From: Bacillota bacterium
GTDB lineage: Bacteria > Bacillota > Clostridia > Christensenellales > Aristaeellaceae
Reading direction: 5' to 3'
DNA: 64,000 nt
NCBI GenBank assembly: GCA_023411375.1
Contig: JAEYOW010000033.1
Location: 1-64,000, forward strand
This document shows, piece by piece, positions 41,624 through 50,933 of the stretch. The position numbers and the translations under genes were made by a program. The notes under the pieces are model-generated. The model worked only from the letters and a program-made list of their open reading frames with translations, did not search any database and was not told the DNA's origin. The stretch's first letter is position 1, and every line of letters starts with the position of its first letter.

Positions 41624-43263
41624 GGCGTTTGCGCTCCTTTATAATAAACTGTCGCAAGCGTCGCGCCGTAGGCGGTGATGGAATGCACGGCTTGCATATC
41701 CTCGGTGGGGCTCCAGCCCGCAAGCTGAGCATAGGTGGTGTTGGCGATCACGTAATATGGGCCGGACGCCGGCTCGCCCACGGGCAGCAGCTCAACGCGG
41801 CCGTTAACGCCCAGCCTGTCGATCGCATGCACGACGCCGCTTCGGGTTTTGCCGTCGCTGGGGAGAACGCGCAGCGGCTCCTCCGGCCCCGCCTGCTCCA
41901 CAAGCGCCTTAAGGGCGTCAAACATGCTTACGTTCCAGTAATCCAGCTCATAGCTCGTTTCCAGTCCATTTCGGGGGACAAGCGGGTTGTAATAGGCATA
42001 TTGGTAGGGATGGTTGAGCGCGAGCAGCGCGCCGTTCACGCCGAGAAGGACGGCGGCGGCTCCGGCTATCACCCGGCGGGGAACAACCCGTATGCGGGCG
42101 CGCGCCCATAACTTTGCGTATCCGTAGACCATCAAAACCAGCATGGGCCCATAAAGAAAATACACATGCCGCCAGCCGTTGTATACGCGAACCCGCATCA
42201 GGATGCATCCCAGCAGCGACAGGAACCACGTGAGCGAGCAAAGCGTTACAATGAACCCCTCATCCGTCAAAAGCACGCGCAGACGCCCGCGCCACATCGC
42301 GCGCAAAGCGCCGAGCTGTCCCAATACCAGCAGGGCAAGGGCCCACACAGGCGTTGTGAGCGCGAACATCACCGGCAGGTAGTAAAGCGGCGGACGCGTC
42401 CAGGAAAGATCGATCACCCCGCCCATGAACAGCACCTGCCCGTTCCAGCGGGAAAAGCTGTAGGAGTTGCGCAGAACATAGACGATATACCCGCCGGGAT
42501 CGGCAAGGAAGGATGGGGTCAGCAGCAGGTACAGCAGCACGGACAGGCCGAGGGTGAAAAGCCCGACGCGAACCGTCCGTCCATTCAGCTCGCGCCTGAG
42601 AAACAGGCGCGCCAAAAGCAGGAGCCCGCACAACCCGCAAACCGCCGCGCCGATTACGCGCGTGCTGACACAAAAGGCCGCCGCCACGGCAAACAGCGTG
42701 CCGCGGCCGAACGAGGGCTTCTCCGTCAGCCGGGCGGTTTGCCACAGCACAACGAGCACGACGACCATCAGGGCAATATCCTTGTTATTGTAGTGCCCAT
42801 CGGCAAAAAAACGGGGGGACAGCATCAGAAATAAAACGCCCAGGCAGCCCATCGCGCGGGAGAGTCCCATGCGGCGGCACAAGGCGTACAGGGCGAAGCC
42901 GCCCAGCGAAAAAAGCAGCCAGGTATACGCGCGCCAATAGAACGTGAGCTGGTGTGAGGATAGGCTGGGGTTGCAGACAATCCCCGCCAGAGGATAATAC
43001 AGGCTGGAGCCGTGATCGCGCTCGATGCTTTCGGACAGGCGGACGACGCTCATCTCCGAAAGCGATTGGTGAAAGCCGGTTTCAAAGGGCAGAAGCTCGC
43101 CATATTCCATCAGGGCCATGCGCAGGATGTTGATTTCGCCGGGTTCGTCCCAGGGTTTTCCATAATCCATGACGGTGAGCAGCCCCACGAGAAGAATTGC
43201 AGCGAAGAAGAGCGCGGTCAGCGCCTTTCCATGCTTTTTACCAAACGTGCAGAGCTCTTTCAT
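41620..43263 (-). CDS. GT39/PMT-like membrane glycosyltransferase, paralogue 4
   Basis: This 547-residue protein with many transmembrane helices has the loop motif MDYGKPWDEPGE, the DGHYNNKDIALMVVV block, YNGWRHVYFLYGPML and YELDYWNVSMFDALKALV. It overlaps both neighbours by 4 bp (ATGA junctions), so the three genes are translated as one coupled operon. Enough sequence difference exists between copies to suggest distinct substrates or donor sugars rather than simple dosage. GGGGAGG lies ahead of the ATG. Like its relatives, it is predicted to sit in the cytoplasmic membrane with its catalytic loop outside. Confidence 0.72.
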   Translation of the reverse strand: MKELCTFGKKHGKALTALFFAAILLVGLLTVMDYGKPWDEPGEINILRMALMEYGELLPFETGFHQSLSEMSVVRLSESIERDHGSSLYYPLAGIVCNPSLSSHQLTFYWRAYTWLLFSLGGFALYALCRRMGLSRAMGCLGVLFLMLSPRFFADGHYNNKDIALMVVVLVVLWQTARLTEKPSFGRGTLFAVAAAFCVSTRVIGAAVCGLCGLLLLARLFLRRELNGRTVRVGLFTLGLSVLLYLLLTPSFLADPGGYIVYVLRNSYSFSRWNGQVLFMGGVIDLSWTRPPLYYLPVMFALTTPVWALALLVLGQLGALRAMWRGRLRVLLTDEGFIVTLCSLTWFLSLLGCILMRVRVYNGWRHVYFLYGPMLVLMVYGYAKLWARARIRVVPRRVIAGAAAVLLGVNGALLALNHPYQYAYYNPLVPRNGLETSYELDYWNVSMFDALKALVEQAGPEEPLRVLPSDGKTRSGVVHAIDRLGVNGRVELLPVGEPASGPYYVIANTTYAQLAGWSPTEDMQAVHSITAYGATLATVYYKGAQTP

Positions 43264-44936
43264 GGAAGCGCCTCCCCGGCCGCCGCTCCGGCGGCGTCCT
43301 CATAAATTTGCATGATGGGCCTGCCGTACGAGGTAAGCACGATGGCCTCGCGCATACCCATGGACGGGATAAAGCCGCTGAACAAGGCATAGGTTGGATT
43401 GGCAAGCACCCACCGCGCGGGTTCATCCTCCGGTCCCACAATGGTAAAACGACCGCGAAGCCCGTCGGGCAGGGCGAAAATGCCGTGCTCCACCGCGTTT
43501 TGAGACCAAAGGTCGGCATAGCCGACGCGGAGCTCGCCCTCCTGCTGTTCCGCCAGGCGGGCAAGCGCGTTTTGCGCGCTCACGTTCCAGTAGTCCAGCT
43601 CCAGAAAATGATCGCCCCGCAATTGAACGAGCGGTTGATAATAGGCGTACTGGAAGGGATGCTGGCTCGCGATGCCCGCGCCGGTCAGCGCCATGCACAG
43701 GGCCAGTAGGCCGGAAAACGCCATACGCGGCGCCTTACGACAGCCAAGCCGCCTCCAAAATGCGCACGCGCCGTATGCCGCCAGCACCAGCATGGGTCCG
43801 TAGAGAAAGTAAAAGTGCCGCCAGCCGTTGTAGACCGACGTGCGGGTGATGAGCGCGAAGCCGAGCGGAAGCGCCCAGAGCAGCGTACACAGCAGCAATG
43901 ACAGTGAAAGATCCAAATGCGCGCGAAAGAAACGGTGGCGAAAAGCAAAAAGCGCGGACGCCTGCCCAAGAAAAATCATCAGCAGCGCCCAAAGCGGGGT
44001 GGTGGCGAGAATCATGTAGGGCAGGTAATACCACGGCAGGGACGTCTGGGTTAAATCAAACACCACGCCGCGGAAAAGAATGAAATTCTCCCAGCGCTGA
44101 AACGCCGTCGCGTTTGCGAGCAGATAGGAAACGAAACCGACGGGGTCACTCCACAGCGCGGGCGTAAGCAGGGCGAAAAACGCAACGAAGCCGGAGAGGG
44201 CGGCGGCGCCGGCCCAAAGCGCACGCCTGTCGAGCGTTTTTTTGATGATGTGGCGGAGGAGTACGAACAGGGCGCACAGCCCCCAAAGCGCGAATCCAAC
44301 GATTTTGGTATTCGCCGCCAGCGCGCCAAAGAACGCGAATGACAGCGCGCGGATAACCGACGGTCTGCGCATGAGCGCAAGCCCCCGCCAAAGCACACAC
44401 AGGGTGAGGGACATCAGCACGACGTCCTTGTTGTTGTAATGCCCCTCTGCGAAGAAGCGCGGCGAAAGCAACAAAAACAGCACGGCCAGCAACCCGGCGC
44501 CGCGGGACAGCCCCAGCTCCCGGCAGCATGCGTACAGGGCGTAGGCCCCCAGCGTGAACAGCACCCAACAATACATATGCCAGACGGCTGTACGCAAATT
44601 TTCGGATACCGTTTCGCTCATCACTACTGGTGCGAGCGGATAAAGGGCGCTGACGCCATGGTCGCGCTCCACGCTTTCAGAGATAGGGGATAGCGCGTTG
44701 ATGGAAAGGCTGTCCTGAGCGGCCCGGGCTTCAAACGCGCTTTGATCCGCGTGAAACCAGCGCGCGTATTCCCACAGGTTCATGCGCAGGATGTCCATTT
44801 CGTCCTGCTCATCCCACGGCTGGCCGTAGTCGGCGGCCGTCAGCAACCCAAGCGTGAGAAAGGCCGCGAAGAAAAGGCTAACGGCGATTTTTGCCGCCCG
44901 GGGACCGGCAGCGCTTTGGAGAGGGATTCGGTGCAT
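43260..44936 (-). CDS. GT39/PMT-like membrane glycosyltransferase, paralogue 5
   Basis: This 558-residue protein is the first gene of the minus-strand PMT-like operon. Motifs: AADYGQPWDEQDEMDILRM in the first outer loop, AEGHYNNKDVVLMSLTL, YNGWRHFYFLYGPML and LELDYWNVSAQNALARLA. The reading frame stays open back to 45170, but that part crosses the gyrA terminator; the ATG at 44936, 8 nt after GGAGG, is the real start. No promoter is obvious between the gyrA terminator and this start, so some transcription may come from read-through of gyrA. Confidence 0.72.
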   Translation of the reverse strand: MHRIPLQSAAGPRAAKIAVSLFFAAFLTLGLLTAADYGQPWDEQDEMDILRMNLWEYARWFHADQSAFEARAAQDSLSINALSPISESVERDHGVSALYPLAPVVMSETVSENLRTAVWHMYCWVLFTLGAYALYACCRELGLSRGAGLLAVLFLLLSPRFFAEGHYNNKDVVLMSLTLCVLWRGLALMRRPSVIRALSFAFFGALAANTKIVGFALWGLCALFVLLRHIIKKTLDRRALWAGAAALSGFVAFFALLTPALWSDPVGFVSYLLANATAFQRWENFILFRGVVFDLTQTSLPWYYLPYMILATTPLWALLMIFLGQASALFAFRHRFFRAHLDLSLSLLLCTLLWALPLGFALITRTSVYNGWRHFYFLYGPMLVLAAYGACAFWRRLGCRKAPRMAFSGLLALCMALTGAGIASQHPFQYAYYQPLVQLRGDHFLELDYWNVSAQNALARLAEQQEGELRVGYADLWSQNAVEHGIFALPDGLRGRFTIVGPEDEPARWVLANPTYALFSGFIPSMGMREAIVLTSYGRPIMQIYEDAAGAAAGEALP

Positions 44937-44970
44937 CTTTCGTTCCTCCATGCAGAATATCCGAATGATC

Positions 44971-45009
44971 AAAAAAGGGGGCTGCCGCGCCGGGAGCGCG
45001 GCAGTCCCC
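44971..45009 (-). terminator. Terminator of gyrA
   Basis: On the minus strand GGGGACTGCCGCGC pairs with GCGCGGCAGCCCCC around a short loop and is followed by T6 (44971-44976). It lies about 10 bp after the gyrA stop codon and about 35 bp ahead of the next start. Confidence 0.88.
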
Positions 45010-45018
45010 TGCGCCCTG

Positions 45019-47544
45019 TTAGATGTCCCTGTCCTCCTGCGCCCCGTCCACTGCGTCTGCACCGGCGGAGGCGTGCTGTCCGGAGGCTTCTTCAAAAGCC
45101 TCTTCATCGGCGTCCTCTTCCTCTTCCTGCTCCGCGCGGGCGACGGCGACGATCTGCGCGCCGTCGGCAATACGCATCAGGCGCACGCCCTGGGTGTTAC
45201 GGCCGCTCTCGCGAATGTCGGCCACGGCCATGCGGATGATGGTGCCGTCGTCGGTGATGAGCAGAATATCCTCATCCTCGTTGACGGCGAGCTGCGCGGC
45301 AAGCAGGCCCGTCTTGTCCGTAAGGCTCATGGCGAAGATGCCCATGCCGTTGCGGCCTTGCTCGCGGTATTGCTCGGGATCGGTACGCTTGCCATAGCCG
45401 TTTGTGGTGATGGCAAGCACCTGCTGGCCTTCCAGCAGCATGCTCATGTCGATCAGCTCGTCGCCCTCGCGCAGGCGCATGGCGTGTACGCCCATGCCTG
45501 TGCGGCCTATGACGCGGATGGCGCTTTCGTGGAAGCGCAGCGCGCGGCCCTGGCGGCTGCCGATGAGCATGCTCATATCGCCGTCGGTCAGGTTGACGGC
45601 GCACAGCTCGTCGTCTTCCTTAAGGGTGATAGCGATGAGGCCGCTTTTGCGCAGGTTGGCGAACTCACTGTACGGGGTGCGTTTGATCATGCCCAGCCTG
45701 GTCATCATCACCAGGTAATGCTCGCCCACGTCCCTGGGCACGGGAATCATCGCGGTTACCTTTTCGTCGCCGGCGATTTGCAGCAGGTTGACGATTGCCA
45801 TGCCGCGCGCCGTGCGTCCGGCCTCGGGAATCTGGTAGCATTTGAGCGTGTACACGCGCCCGCGGTTGGTGAAGAACATGATATCCTCGTGCGTGTTGAC
45901 GATGATCAGCCGCTCGACATAATCCTCGTCGCGCGTGGTCATGCCGCTGACGCCCTTGCCGCCGCGGTGCTGCGCGCGGTAGGTGCTCTTTGGCAGGCGT
46001 TTCACATAACCGAAGTGCGTCATGGTGACGACCATATCGTCGGACTGGATAAGGTCCTCGATATCGATCTCACCCTCCATGACGGTAAGTTCGGTGCGGC
46101 GTTCGTCGGCAAACTTATCGCGTATGGCGCTCATTTCCTCCTTGATGACGCCCATGAGCAGCACCTCGTCGCTTAAAAGGCTTCGCAGGTACGCGATGGT
46201 CTTTTGAAGCTCATCGTACTCGGCCATCAGCTTATCGCGCTCCAGGCCGGTCAACCGGGCCAGACGCATGTCCAGAATGGCCTGGGCCTGCTTGTCGCTG
46301 AAGTCAAAGGTTTCCATCAGGCGTGTGCGCGCCACGCCGACATCGGAGCTGCCGCGGATGATGGCGACGATTTCATCAATGTGGTCCAACGCCTTCAGAA
46401 GGCCCTCCAAGATGTGCGCGCGCGCCTCGGCCTTGTTCAGGTCGTACTGCGTGCGGCGGGTAACGACCTCCTTCTGGTGGCGGATGTAATGGTAGAGCAT
46501 CTCGCGCAGCGAAAGCACCTTGGGTTCGCCGTCCACAAGGGCCAGCATGTTGGCGCCGAAGGTTTCCTGCATCTGCGTGTGCTTGTAGAGGTAGTTGAGG
46601 ATGATGGTGGGATGTACGTCGCGCTTGAGCTCGATAACGATGCGCATGCCGTTGCGGTCGCTCTCGTCGCGGATATCCGAGATGCCCTCCAGGCGCTTCT
46701 CGTGCACCAGCTCCGCGATTTTCTCCACCAGCTTGGCCTTGTTGACCATGTAGGGGATTTCGGTGACAACGATGCGGTTGCGGTTTTGCGGCATGGCCTC
46801 GATCTCGGTGCGGGCGCGAACGAGGATGCGGCCCCTGCCCGTATGATACGCGGCCTTAATGCCCGCATGTCCCAATATAATGCCGCCGGTGGGAAAGTCC
46901 GGCCCCTTGATAAACTGCATAAGCTCCTCGACCGAGCAATCCGGGTGGTCGATCATGTGGATGCAGCCGTCCACCACCTCGCGCAGGTTGTGCGGAGGAA
47001 TGTTGGTCGCCATGCCGACCGCGATGCCGCTGGAGCCGTTGACCAGCAGGTTGGGGTAGCGGCTGGGAAGCACGGTGGGCTGGAGCAGCGTTTCATCAAA
47101 GTTGGGGTAAAAATCGACAGTGTCCTTATCGATTTCGCCAATCAGGTTCATGGTGAGCTTGGCCATGCGCGCCTCGGTGTAACGCATGGCGGCCGCGCCG
47201 TCGCCGTCCACCGAGCCGAAGTTGCCCTGGCCTTCTACCAGCATGTAGCGGATGCTGAAATCCTGCGCAAGGCGGACCATTGCGTCGTACACGCTGCTGT
47301 CGCCGTGGGGATGATATTTACCAAGCACGTCGCCAACGATGCGCGCGCTTTTGCGGAAGGGCTTATCGGGCGTCATGCCCAGCTCGTTCATGGCGTACAG
47401 GATGCGCCGGTGCACGGGCTTTAAGCCGTCGCGCACATCCGGCAAAGCGCGGTTGATGATAACCGCCATCGCATAGCTGATGAACGATTTTTTCATCTCG
47501 TGCTCAAGATCAATGGGGATGAGCTTATCGTTGATGCTCGACAT
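45019..47544 (-). CDS. gyrA: DNA gyrase subunit A
   Basis: This is the 841-residue breakage-reunion subunit of gyrase. The catalytic Tyr is Y122 in AAAMRYTEARM. The quinolone-resistance region reads KYHPHGDSSVYDAMV, with Ser83 and Asp87 in the susceptible form. The C-terminal beta-pinwheel carries the gyrase-specific box as QHRGGKGVSGM, as well as the blades with GRTARGMAIVNLL and GRTGMGVHAMRL. The tail is acidic (EEEEDADEEAFEEA). It is transcribed after gyrB on the same strand, but 268 bp of hairpin-rich DNA separate them, and a strong terminator follows. AGGAG lies before the ATG. Confidence 0.96.
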   Translation of the reverse strand: MSSINDKLIPIDLEHEMKKSFISYAMAVIINRALPDVRDGLKPVHRRILYAMNELGMTPDKPFRKSARIVGDVLGKYHPHGDSSVYDAMVRLAQDFSIRYMLVEGQGNFGSVDGDGAAAMRYTEARMAKLTMNLIGEIDKDTVDFYPNFDETLLQPTVLPSRYPNLLVNGSSGIAVGMATNIPPHNLREVVDGCIHMIDHPDCSVEELMQFIKGPDFPTGGIILGHAGIKAAYHTGRGRILVRARTEIEAMPQNRNRIVVTEIPYMVNKAKLVEKIAELVHEKRLEGISDIRDESDRNGMRIVIELKRDVHPTIILNYLYKHTQMQETFGANMLALVDGEPKVLSLREMLYHYIRHQKEVVTRRTQYDLNKAEARAHILEGLLKALDHIDEIVAIIRGSSDVGVARTRLMETFDFSDKQAQAILDMRLARLTGLERDKLMAEYDELQKTIAYLRSLLSDEVLLMGVIKEEMSAIRDKFADERRTELTVMEGEIDIEDLIQSDDMVVTMTHFGYVKRLPKSTYRAQHRGGKGVSGMTTRDEDYVERLIIVNTHEDIMFFTNRGRVYTLKCYQIPEAGRTARGMAIVNLLQIAGDEKVTAMIPVPRDVGEHYLVMMTRLGMIKRTPYSEFANLRKSGLIAITLKEDDELCAVNLTDGDMSMLIGSRQGRALRFHESAIRVIGRTGMGVHAMRLREGDELIDMSMLLEGQQVLAITTNGYGKRTDPEQYREQGRNGMGIFAMSLTDKTGLLAAQLAVNEDEDILLITDDGTIIRMAVADIRESGRNTQGVRLMRIADGAQIVAVARAEQEEEEDADEEAFEEASGQHASAGADAVDGAQEDRDI

Positions 47545-47572
47545 ACGGGTGAATCACTCCTAGAGCGTTTTT

Positions 47573-47812
47573 GGGGGAGAGGGAGGACGGGGGGACGGGG
47601 GACGGGGAGACGGCGGGGCTCCGCCCCACACCCCGCCCAAGGGCGTCGCCCTTGGAAATCCCAGTACGTCCGCTGCGCGGACGCATATGGGAAGAACATT
47701 TTCGAGCAAGCCGGAGGGGCTTCCGCCCTCCGGCGGCATAAGCGCCGGAGCCAACCGATGCGCGAAATGCCCCGCGCGATAGCGCGGCAATGGGTCAAGG
47801 GCAAAGCCCTTG
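47573..47812. repeat. Hairpin array and G-tract run between gyrB and gyrA
   Basis: At least five perfect stems lie end to end: GGGGC/GCCCC (47615-47627), CCAAGGGC/GCCCTTGG (47637-47655), CGTCCGC/GCGGACG (47667-47683, enlarged by TCCCA/TGGGA at 47659 and 47692), GCCGGAGGG/CCCTCCGGC (47710-47734) and CCGCGC/GCGCGG (47772-47787). A sixth, CAAGGGC/GCCCTTG (47796-47812), touches the gyrB stop. Beside them, 47573-47618 on the + strand has five runs of four to six G. No ORF is supported here. It looks like an intergenic repetitive element that could set gyrA relative to gyrB expression. Confidence 0.75.
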
Positions 47813-49843
47813 CTAGATGTCCAGGTCGGTGACGAGCTTGGCGTTTTCCTCGATGAACTCTTTGCGGGGCTCCACCTTGTCGCCCATCAGAAGGCTCATG
47901 ATCTCGTCGGCAGCCATGGCGTCCTCGACGGAGACGCGCATCATAGTGCGCGTCTCGGGGTTCATGGTGGTCTGCCAGAGCTGCTCGGAGCTCATTTCGC
48001 CAAGGCCCTTGTAGCGCTGGATTTCGGGCTTGGGGTCGCGTCCGATTTCCTGCATGAGCTTTTCAAGCTCGTCGTCGTTATAGACGTAGTATTCCTTCTT
48101 GCCCTTGGTCACCTTGTAAAGCGGCGGCATGGCGATATAGACATAGCCGTTCTCGATGAGCGGGCGCATGTAGCGGTAGAAAAAGGTAAGCATCAAAATG
48201 CGGATGTGCGCGCCATCCACATCGGCGTCCGTCATGCAGACGATGCGGTGATAGCGCAGCTTTTCCAAGCTGAACTCGTCGCCATAGCCGCAGCCGAAGG
48301 CTGTGATCATGGCCTTGATTTCCTGATTGGAAAGGGCGCGGTCGATACGAACCTTCTCCACGTTCAGGATTTTGCCGCGAAGCGGCAGGATGGCCTGGAA
48401 GAAGCGGTCACGGCCTGTTTTGGCGCTGCCGCCGGCGCTGTCGCCCTCCACGAGGAAAATTTCGCACTTTTCGGGATTGCGCTCGGTGCAGTCGGCCAGC
48501 TTGCCGGGCAGGCTGGCGCTTTCCAGCACGGTTTTGCGGCGGGTAAGCTCGCGGGCCTTGCGCGCGGCCTCTCTCGCGCGCGCCGCGCCAACGCAACGGT
48601 CAAGAATGATGCGGCCGACGGCTGGATTTTCGCCCAGGTAGGTGCTCAGCCCTTCGTACACGAGGCTATCCACAATGCCGCGCACCTCGCTGTTACCCAG
48701 CTTCGACTTGGTCTGGCCCTCAAACTGAGGTTCCACAAGCTTGACGCTGATGATAGCGGCCAGGCTTTCGCGAACGTCCTCGCTTTTTAGGTTGCTGTCG
48801 GCGGCTTTGAGAAAGTTAAACTGGCGGCCGTACTCATTGACGGCGCGGGTTAGCGCGGTGGAAAAGCCGGTCAGATGCGTGCCGCCCTCGGGGGTGTGAA
48901 TATTGTTGGCAAAGGTATAGATGTTTTCCTGATAGGTATCGCTGTATTGCAGCGCAACCTCGACGGTCGTGCCCTTGACGACGCCTTCGATATAAATGGG
49001 TTCCTCAAAAAGAACCTCTTTGTTTTTGTTGAGGTATTTAACAAACTCGATGATGCCGCCCTCGTAATGATAGACGCGCTCCAGGGCGGGTTCGGTACGC
49101 TCGTCGGTCAGGGTGATGCGAATACCCTTGTTGAGAAACGCCATTTCGCGAAAACGGGCCTTAAGAACGTTGAACTGGAAATCGCCCGTTTCAAAAACGC
49201 CGTCCGGGTTGTCCTCGCCGCGAGCGTCGGGCCAGAACTGGATGGTGGTGCCGGTCCGGTCGGTCTGGCCGATTACGCGCAGGTCATAGAGCACCTTGCC
49301 GCGCGCGTACTCCTGCTCGTAGATTTTGCCATCCTGATAAACGGTTACCTTAAAATGCCTGCTCAGGGCGTTTACGACGCTCGCGCCCACGCCGTGCAGA
49401 CCGCCGGACACCTTGTAGCCCTCGCCGCCGAACTTGCCGCCCGCGTGAAGAATCGTCAGGCAAACCTCTACCGCGGGACGACCCAGTTTTGGATGGATGC
49501 CAACGGGAAAGCCGCGGCCATTGTCGGCTACCTCACAGCTGCCGTCCTGATGCAAGCATACGTTGATATCGGTGCAAAAGCCGGCGAGCGCCTCGTCAAT
49601 GGCGTTATCGACGATCTCGTATACGCAGTGGTGCAGCCCGCGAAAATCTGTGCTGCCGATGTACATGCCAGGGCGCTTACGAACGGCCTCAAGCCCTTCA
49701 AGCACCTGTATCTGCGTTTCGTCGTACACGTTTTCATCCACGGCCGTCGCGCTGGTTGCCGAGGCGTGAGCCGGAGTGACGTCGTTTTGCAGATCATTGT
49801 CAGGCAAAAGGTTCTCATTCATATCGGGGGTCTGATCGGTCAC
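47813..49843 (-). CDS. gyrB: DNA gyrase subunit B
   Basis: This is the 676-residue ATPase subunit of gyrase. The N-terminal GHKL ATPase domain includes RKRPGMYIGSTD, YEIVDNAIDEALAG and GLHGVGASVVNALS. The TOPRIM domain has EGDSAGGSAKTGRDR and MTDADVDGAHI (metal-binding Asp pair). C-terminal QRYKGLGEM is the usual GyrB ending block. The frame is open to 49942, but AAGGGAG 9 nt upstream supports the GTG at 49841-49843 (protein start MTDQTPDMNE). The first ~55 residues before the ATPase domain are longer than in most gyrases and look disordered. It is followed by the hairpin array and gyrA. Confidence 0.95.
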   Translation of the reverse strand: MTDQTPDMNENLLPDNDLQNDVTPAHASATSATAVDENVYDETQIQVLEGLEAVRKRPGMYIGSTDFRGLHHCVYEIVDNAIDEALAGFCTDINVCLHQDGSCEVADNGRGFPVGIHPKLGRPAVEVCLTILHAGGKFGGEGYKVSGGLHGVGASVVNALSRHFKVTVYQDGKIYEQEYARGKVLYDLRVIGQTDRTGTTIQFWPDARGEDNPDGVFETGDFQFNVLKARFREMAFLNKGIRITLTDERTEPALERVYHYEGGIIEFVKYLNKNKEVLFEEPIYIEGVVKGTTVEVALQYSDTYQENIYTFANNIHTPEGGTHLTGFSTALTRAVNEYGRQFNFLKAADSNLKSEDVRESLAAIISVKLVEPQFEGQTKSKLGNSEVRGIVDSLVYEGLSTYLGENPAVGRIILDRCVGAARAREAARKARELTRRKTVLESASLPGKLADCTERNPEKCEIFLVEGDSAGGSAKTGRDRFFQAILPLRGKILNVEKVRIDRALSNQEIKAMITAFGCGYGDEFSLEKLRYHRIVCMTDADVDGAHIRILMLTFFYRYMRPLIENGYVYIAMPPLYKVTKGKKEYYVYNDDELEKLMQEIGRDPKPEIQRYKGLGEMSSEQLWQTTMNPETRTMMRVSVEDAMAADEIMSLLMGDKVEPRKEFIEENAKLVTDLDI

Positions 49844-49949
49844 CAAATTCCACTCCCTTTTGGCGCGCTTTGCGCCGGTTTGTGCCTTAACCGCAGGCAG
49901 TTGAAAGCCGCCTCGCACACGCTGTGAAACATGAGACGGCACCTTTATG

Positions 49950-49978
49950 ATTATACCATTTTTTTGTCTTTATGAAAA
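49950..49978 (-). promoter_or_regulatory. Candidate gyrB promoter
   Basis: On the minus strand TTTTCA (49973-49978), a 17-bp spacer and TATAAT (49950-49955) lie about 105 bp ahead of the gyrB GTG start. The -10 is consensus and the -35 weak. Confidence 0.5.
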
Positions 49979-50031
49979 GGGGTTTCTTCCTTATATAATG
50001 GTTCGTTGCGCAAAATCGTGCGCAGATTATC

Positions 50032-50064
50032 AAAAAATCCGCCTCCCACGTTGGCGGAAGGCGG
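50032..50064 (-). terminator. Terminator of the peptidoglycan-binding protein gene
   Basis: CCGCCT and AGGCGG (50039-50044 with 50059-50064) form the outer stem, with an inner GCC/GGC-like part. On the minus strand it is followed by T6 (50032-50037). It separates this gene from the gyrB promoter. Confidence 0.7.
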
Positions 50065-50092
50065 AGAAGGTTGACGAATAAGGACGAAATGC

Positions 50093-50887
50093 TTATTTGC
50101 TGGTTTTGGGTTTGGCGACAAGGCTGTTGTATTGCTTTTCGGAAACGGAACCTGTGACGGTATATCCGGAGGCCTCCTGCCATGCCTTGACTGCGTCCGT
50201 CGTGCTGGCGCCATAATAGCCCGTGTCGTCGGTGATTTTGTAGCCCTTGCCCCGCAGATGGCTTTGCAGCGTTTTTACCTCGCTGCCCTTGCTGCCCTCG
50301 GCCAGCAAAAAGGAGGAGCTGACTTTGGTTTTGCTGGCGCGGTTCAGGGAGGCGAGCGTCTTGGTGCCGGCGATGCCGTCCGCGTGAAGCCCCTTCTTGT
50401 ACTGGAACTTCTTGACCGCCTCGTATGTGAGGTCGCCATAGACGCCGTCGATAGAGCCGCCGTAGCAATCCACGGAGCGAAGCGCGCGCTGGAGTTCCTT
50501 TACGCGCGAGCCTGTGCAACCGTAGTACAGCGCGCGTGGATTTGTCGGCTTGGTGAGGTTTTTACGCTCGGTGTTGGATGTTTTGTTAAGGGCGGTGCTT
50601 CCGTCGTACAGCGCGGTAAGCGTTTTATTGCCGGGTTTGCCGTCCGCCCTGATGCCGACGGCCTTTTGGAACTTGATAACCGCCTTTTTGGTAGCGGGAC
50701 CGAATTTGCCATCGACGGAGCCGGTATAGCACTTTTTGCTTTTGAGAGCAGTCTGCATCTGACGCACCGCGTCGCTTTGCTCGCCATAGGGGATAGTGGA
50801 ATAGGCGAGCGCTGAAACGGCGACGGATAGAAGCAGCATCAGGGCCATGGTGAAAGCGATGATGCGGGGAAAGCGCTGATTTTGCAT
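50093..50887 (-). CDS. Secreted protein with three peptidoglycan-binding domains
   Basis: This 264-residue protein has a signal peptide (PRIIAFTMALMLLLSVAVSALA) followed by three PG_binding_1 modules: about 35-90 (GEQSDAVRQMQTALKSKKCY, GPATKKAVIKFQKAVG), about 120-175 (GSRVKELQRALRSVDCYGG, DLTYEAVKKFQYKKGL) and about 195-250 (GSEVKTLQSHLRGKGYK, ASTTDAVKAWQEASG). There is no catalytic domain, so it is a cell-wall-binding protein, perhaps a structural or regulatory factor rather than a hydrolase. GGAGGT precedes the ATG. It has its own promoter and terminator and stands alone between gyrB and the tRNA. Confidence 0.88.
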   Translation of the reverse strand: MQNQRFPRIIAFTMALMLLLSVAVSALAYSTIPYGEQSDAVRQMQTALKSKKCYTGSVDGKFGPATKKAVIKFQKAVGIRADGKPGNKTLTALYDGSTALNKTSNTERKNLTKPTNPRALYYGCTGSRVKELQRALRSVDCYGGSIDGVYGDLTYEAVKKFQYKKGLHADGIAGTKTLASLNRASKTKVSSSFLLAEGSKGSEVKTLQSHLRGKGYKITDDTGYYGASTTDAVKAWQEASGYTVTGSVSEKQYNSLVAKPKTSK

Positions 50888-50933
50888 GGAAGTAACCTCC
50901 AGTCCTTGCGTTATTGGCTAAACTACCACGATC

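Noticed and set aside
46204..47424. 406-codon open frame opposite gyrA
   Set aside because: It is entirely antisense to a well-supported gyrA, low in complexity (His/Ala/Val-rich), and has no recognisable domain.
47573..47812. CRISPR array
   Set aside because: The stems differ from each other in sequence and spacing, there are no direct repeats with spacers, and no cas genes are nearby.
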